NCBI GenBank assembly: GCA_009778015.1
Contig: WRKS01000029.1
Span: 1 to 6,060, forward strand
Length of the DNA stretch: 6,060 nt
Direction of reading: 5' to 3'
From: Candidatus Saccharimonadota bacterium
Lineage (GTDB): Bacteria > Patescibacteriota > Saccharimonadia > Saccharimonadales > Saccharimonadaceae
Shown here: one piece after another, positions 4,048 through 6,060 of the stretch
Numbering within the stretch: the stretch's first letter is position 1
Layout: every line of letters begins with the position of its first letter
Program-made: the position numbers and the translations under genes
The notes under the pieces: model-generated
Told to the model about the DNA's origin: nothing
Database searches by the model: none
Seen by the model: the letters and a program-made list of their open reading frames with translations, nothing else

Positions 4048-6060
4048 ATGACAACCAAAGAGGGCGAGAACCTACTTGCTATGCCGGTCGGCGAGATTGC
4101 CGGGATCGGTAAAAAGAGCATGGAGGATTTGGCGGCGCGAGGTATCTTTACGCTGGGCGATTTGGTGGAGGGCGTGTTGCCTAACAAGTATTACGACTAC
4201 CGCAATATGCCGAAAATCGCCGACTTAATGGAGCACGAGGGCAAGATTGTTACGGTTCGGGGGCAGATTAAGAATGTAGTGACCCGGCGGGCGCGCCGCC
4301 ATGTAATTACCGCGGCGGAGCTGACAGACGAAACCGGTGCGGTCAAGGTAACTTGGTTTAACCAGCCCTATATAGAAAAAGAGCTAAAAACCAAGCCATC
4401 GGCTATGATTTATGGCAAATTTGGCTTTTACCGCGATTCGTTTGGTATTACCAGCCCAAAAATCATTGACGAAAAGATTTTGCGCGAGCGCGGGCGGTAT
4501 GTCGCCGCTTACCGGCCGATTAACAATACTCTTAGCGCTAATGGCATTGGTAAAATGATGTATGGGCTAAGGGGTTATTTTAATAAGTTTCCGTTGACAA
4601 TGCCGAGTTTTGCCGATTATGGGATCTGGCCGCATTTTAAGGCGCTCTATGCGCTACATTTTGCCGAGAACGACGAGCAGGTGCAAAATGGCAAACTACG
4701 GATGGCGTTTGAGCGGCTATTTATCATGTATCTGGCTGGTGAGATGGATGCCTTTGAGATGGAAAAGATGGCGAGCGTGCCGATTGATTATGACGAGGCA
4801 GCGCTTGACAAAATAATCAAAATGTTGCCTTTTGCGATGACAGAGGACCAAAAAAAGGTAACGCTGGCCACCGCCAAGGATTTGGTCAAGAAGCACCCGA
4901 CCAATCGGCTGATTCAGGGTGATGTGGGCTCCGGCAAGACAGCGGTTGCTTTTGTATTGGCGGTTTATACGGCTCTGCGCGGGCATCAGGCGGTGATTTT
5001 GGCACCAACTTCAGTCCTTGCTATGCAACATTATGAGAGTTTTGGCAAGCTGTTTGGCAAATTGGGGCTGGAAGTGCGTTTATTGACTGGCGCGAGCCAG
5101 GACAAGCAACAAATTCACGAGGAGATTGCGGACGGCAGGGCGCAAATTGTGATTGGCACGACGGCGATCTTGTCTGATGGCGTGGAGTTTAGCGATTTGG
5201 CGCTGGCGGTAGTGGACGAACAGCAGCGGTTTGGTGTGGGGCAGCGGCTGGCGCTGATGCGGGGCGAGACTTTGCCACACTTGGTTTCTATGACGGCGAC
5301 GCCGATTCCGCGCAGTTTGTTTTTGGCGCATCATGGCAATTTGGAGATATCTAATATCAGGCAGAAGCCGAAGGGTCGCGCTGAGATAGAGTCGCGGACG
5401 GCGAAACCGATAGAGATGACGAAGATTCATAAGGCGATGCGCGAGACTTTGGCGCGTGGCGAACAGATTTATTATGTTTGCCCAAGGATTTCTGAGGACG
5501 AGGGTGATGACAGCCGACCGACCTTGGAGCGCGAATTCAAGGAGCTGAAAACGGCGTTTAAGGATGTGGCCGAGGTGGACTATTTGCACGGGGGTCTGGA
5601 CGCGCTTGATAAAGACCAAAAAATGTGGGATTTTTACAACGGCAAAACGGGGATTTTGGTGGCGACTTCGGTGATTGAGGTGGGTGTGGATAATCCGAAC
5701 GCGACAATGATTGTGATTCGCGATGCCGATACGTTTGGCTTGAGTCAGCTACACCAGTTGCGCGGCCGGGTGGGGCGTGGCGAAAAGCCGAGTCTGTGTT
5801 ATTTTGTGGCGATTGACGACGAGAAGACCCCGGAGCGGCTAGTAGAGGGGGCGGGGAGTATGGACGGCTTTTTGCTGGCCGAGATGGACTTGGATCGCCG
5901 CAAAATTGGCAAGCGGATAGAGCAGAGTGCCGGCCTGCGTCAGCATGGCAAGAGCGAGCTTCTGACCGATGAAGATTTGATGCTGATTCACGAACCTCCC
6001 GAATTCGCCGAGAAGGCGCGGGCGGCAGCCGGACGATTCATGGCGCACATCTTTGACGAG
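4048..6060 (+). CDS. recG: ATP-dependent DNA helicase RecG (3' end outside window)
   Basis: RecG is a cytosolic monomeric superfamily 2 helicase that regresses stalled replication forks and branch-migrates Holliday junctions. The window holds 671 residues; usual length is about 680-700, so only the extreme C-terminus is missing. The N-terminus has the helix-hairpin-helix-like GIGKKSMEDLAARGI and YYDYRN, followed by the OB-fold wedge (about 60-140). Helicase motifs appear in order: Walker A GDVGSGKT (291-298), APTSVLAMQ, Walker B DEQQRFGVGQR (390-400), TATPIPRS (416-423), ATSVIEVGVDNP (539-550) and QLRGRVGRG (570-578). Walker B has Gln where E. coli RecG has His (DEQH); the related Mfd family has Gln there. 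The conserved C-terminal LRGPGE...TRQxG element is degenerate and longer (DLDRRKIGKRI to GLRQHG, 614-634). ATG 4048 follows an in-frame TGA 15 bases upstream and aligns well with the E. coli N-terminus. The gene is divergent from the HAD gene. Confidence 0.96.
   Translation, partial: MTTKEGENLLAMPVGEIAGIGKKSMEDLAARGIFTLGDLVEGVLPNKYYDYRNMPKIADLMEHEGKIVTVRGQIKNVVTRRARRHVITAAELTDETGAVKVTWFNQPYIEKELKTKPSAMIYGKFGFYRDSFGITSPKIIDEKILRERGRYVAAYRPINNTLSANGIGKMMYGLRGYFNKFPLTMPSFADYGIWPHFKALYALHFAENDEQVQNGKLRMAFERLFIMYLAGEMDAFEMEKMASVPIDYDEAALDKIIKMLPFAMTEDQKKVTLATAKDLVKKHPTNRLIQGDVGSGKTAVAFVLAVYTALRGHQAVILAPTSVLAMQHYESFGKLFGKLGLEVRLLTGASQDKQQIHEEIADGRAQIVIGTTAILSDGVEFSDLALAVVDEQQRFGVGQRLALMRGETLPHLVSMTATPIPRSLFLAHHGNLEISNIRQKPKGRAEIESRTAKPIEMTKIHKAMRETLARGEQIYYVCPRISEDEGDDSRPTLEREFKELKTAFKDVAEVDYLHGGLDALDKDQKMWDFYNGKTGILVATSVIEVGVDNPNATMIVIRDADTFGLSQLHQLRGRVGRGEKPSLCYFVAIDDEKTPERLVEGAGSMDGFLLAEMDLDRRKIGKRIEQSAGLRQHGKSELLTDEDLMLIHEPPEFAEKARAAAGRFMAHIFDE

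Noticed and set aside
5080..5619. Minus-strand open frame of 179 codons inside recG
   Set aside because: It is antisense to the conserved helicase motifs of recG and looks like Arg/Leu/Gln-rich reverse-strand noise.
1..6060. CRISPR array, tRNA, insertion sequence, phage or toxin-antitoxin content
   Set aside because: I found no regularly spaced repeats, cloverleaf-like sequence, transposase or integrase motifs, terminal inverted repeats or small paired genes.

Overview
The window carries four protein-coding genes in two divergent pairs. The organism is probably a bacterium of the Candidate Phyla Radiation, with Ca. Saccharibacteria (TM7) my best guess. This rests on gene content, the compact layout, an Asp/Glu-rich single-pass membrane protein and a large secreted protein. 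No rRNA or ribosomal protein is present to confirm it. Both complete genes end in TAA and I saw no in-frame TGA, so nothing suggests a recoded UGA.

Left part (1-1893, minus strand): the first 631 codons of a large exported protein, low in charge and rich in Gly, Ser, Thr and Asn. It has a signal peptide, propeller-like repeats and a fibronectin III-like stretch at the window edge; the C-terminus lies outside. A 147-192 bp divergent region follows (length depends on the next gene's start). It holds a promoter for each neighbour, two perfect inverted repeats that look like operators, and a hairpin with a T-run.

Middle (2086-3156, plus strand; a GTG start at 2041 is possible): an unrecognised single-pass membrane protein with an acidic cytoplasmic region, one transmembrane helix and an outer domain with two cysteines. 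It converges on a minus-strand HAD-IIB gene (3186-3947) that closely resembles eukaryotic-type phosphomannomutase but has altered phosphate-binding arginines.

Right part (4048-6060, plus strand): recG, the branched-DNA helicase, open at the right edge after 671 codons. It is divergent from the HAD gene across 100 bp that holds two promoters with the same 10-base -10 element in inverted orientation.

All four genes have an extended -10 (TGnTATAAT or TGtTAAAAT). For the exported protein and recG the -10 lies only 6-8 bases before the ATG, so their transcripts are probably leaderless. The genes do not form one pathway. The two left genes share a control region and both act at the envelope; HAD and recG are housekeeping-type genes. 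I see no phage, transposon, CRISPR or tRNA signal.
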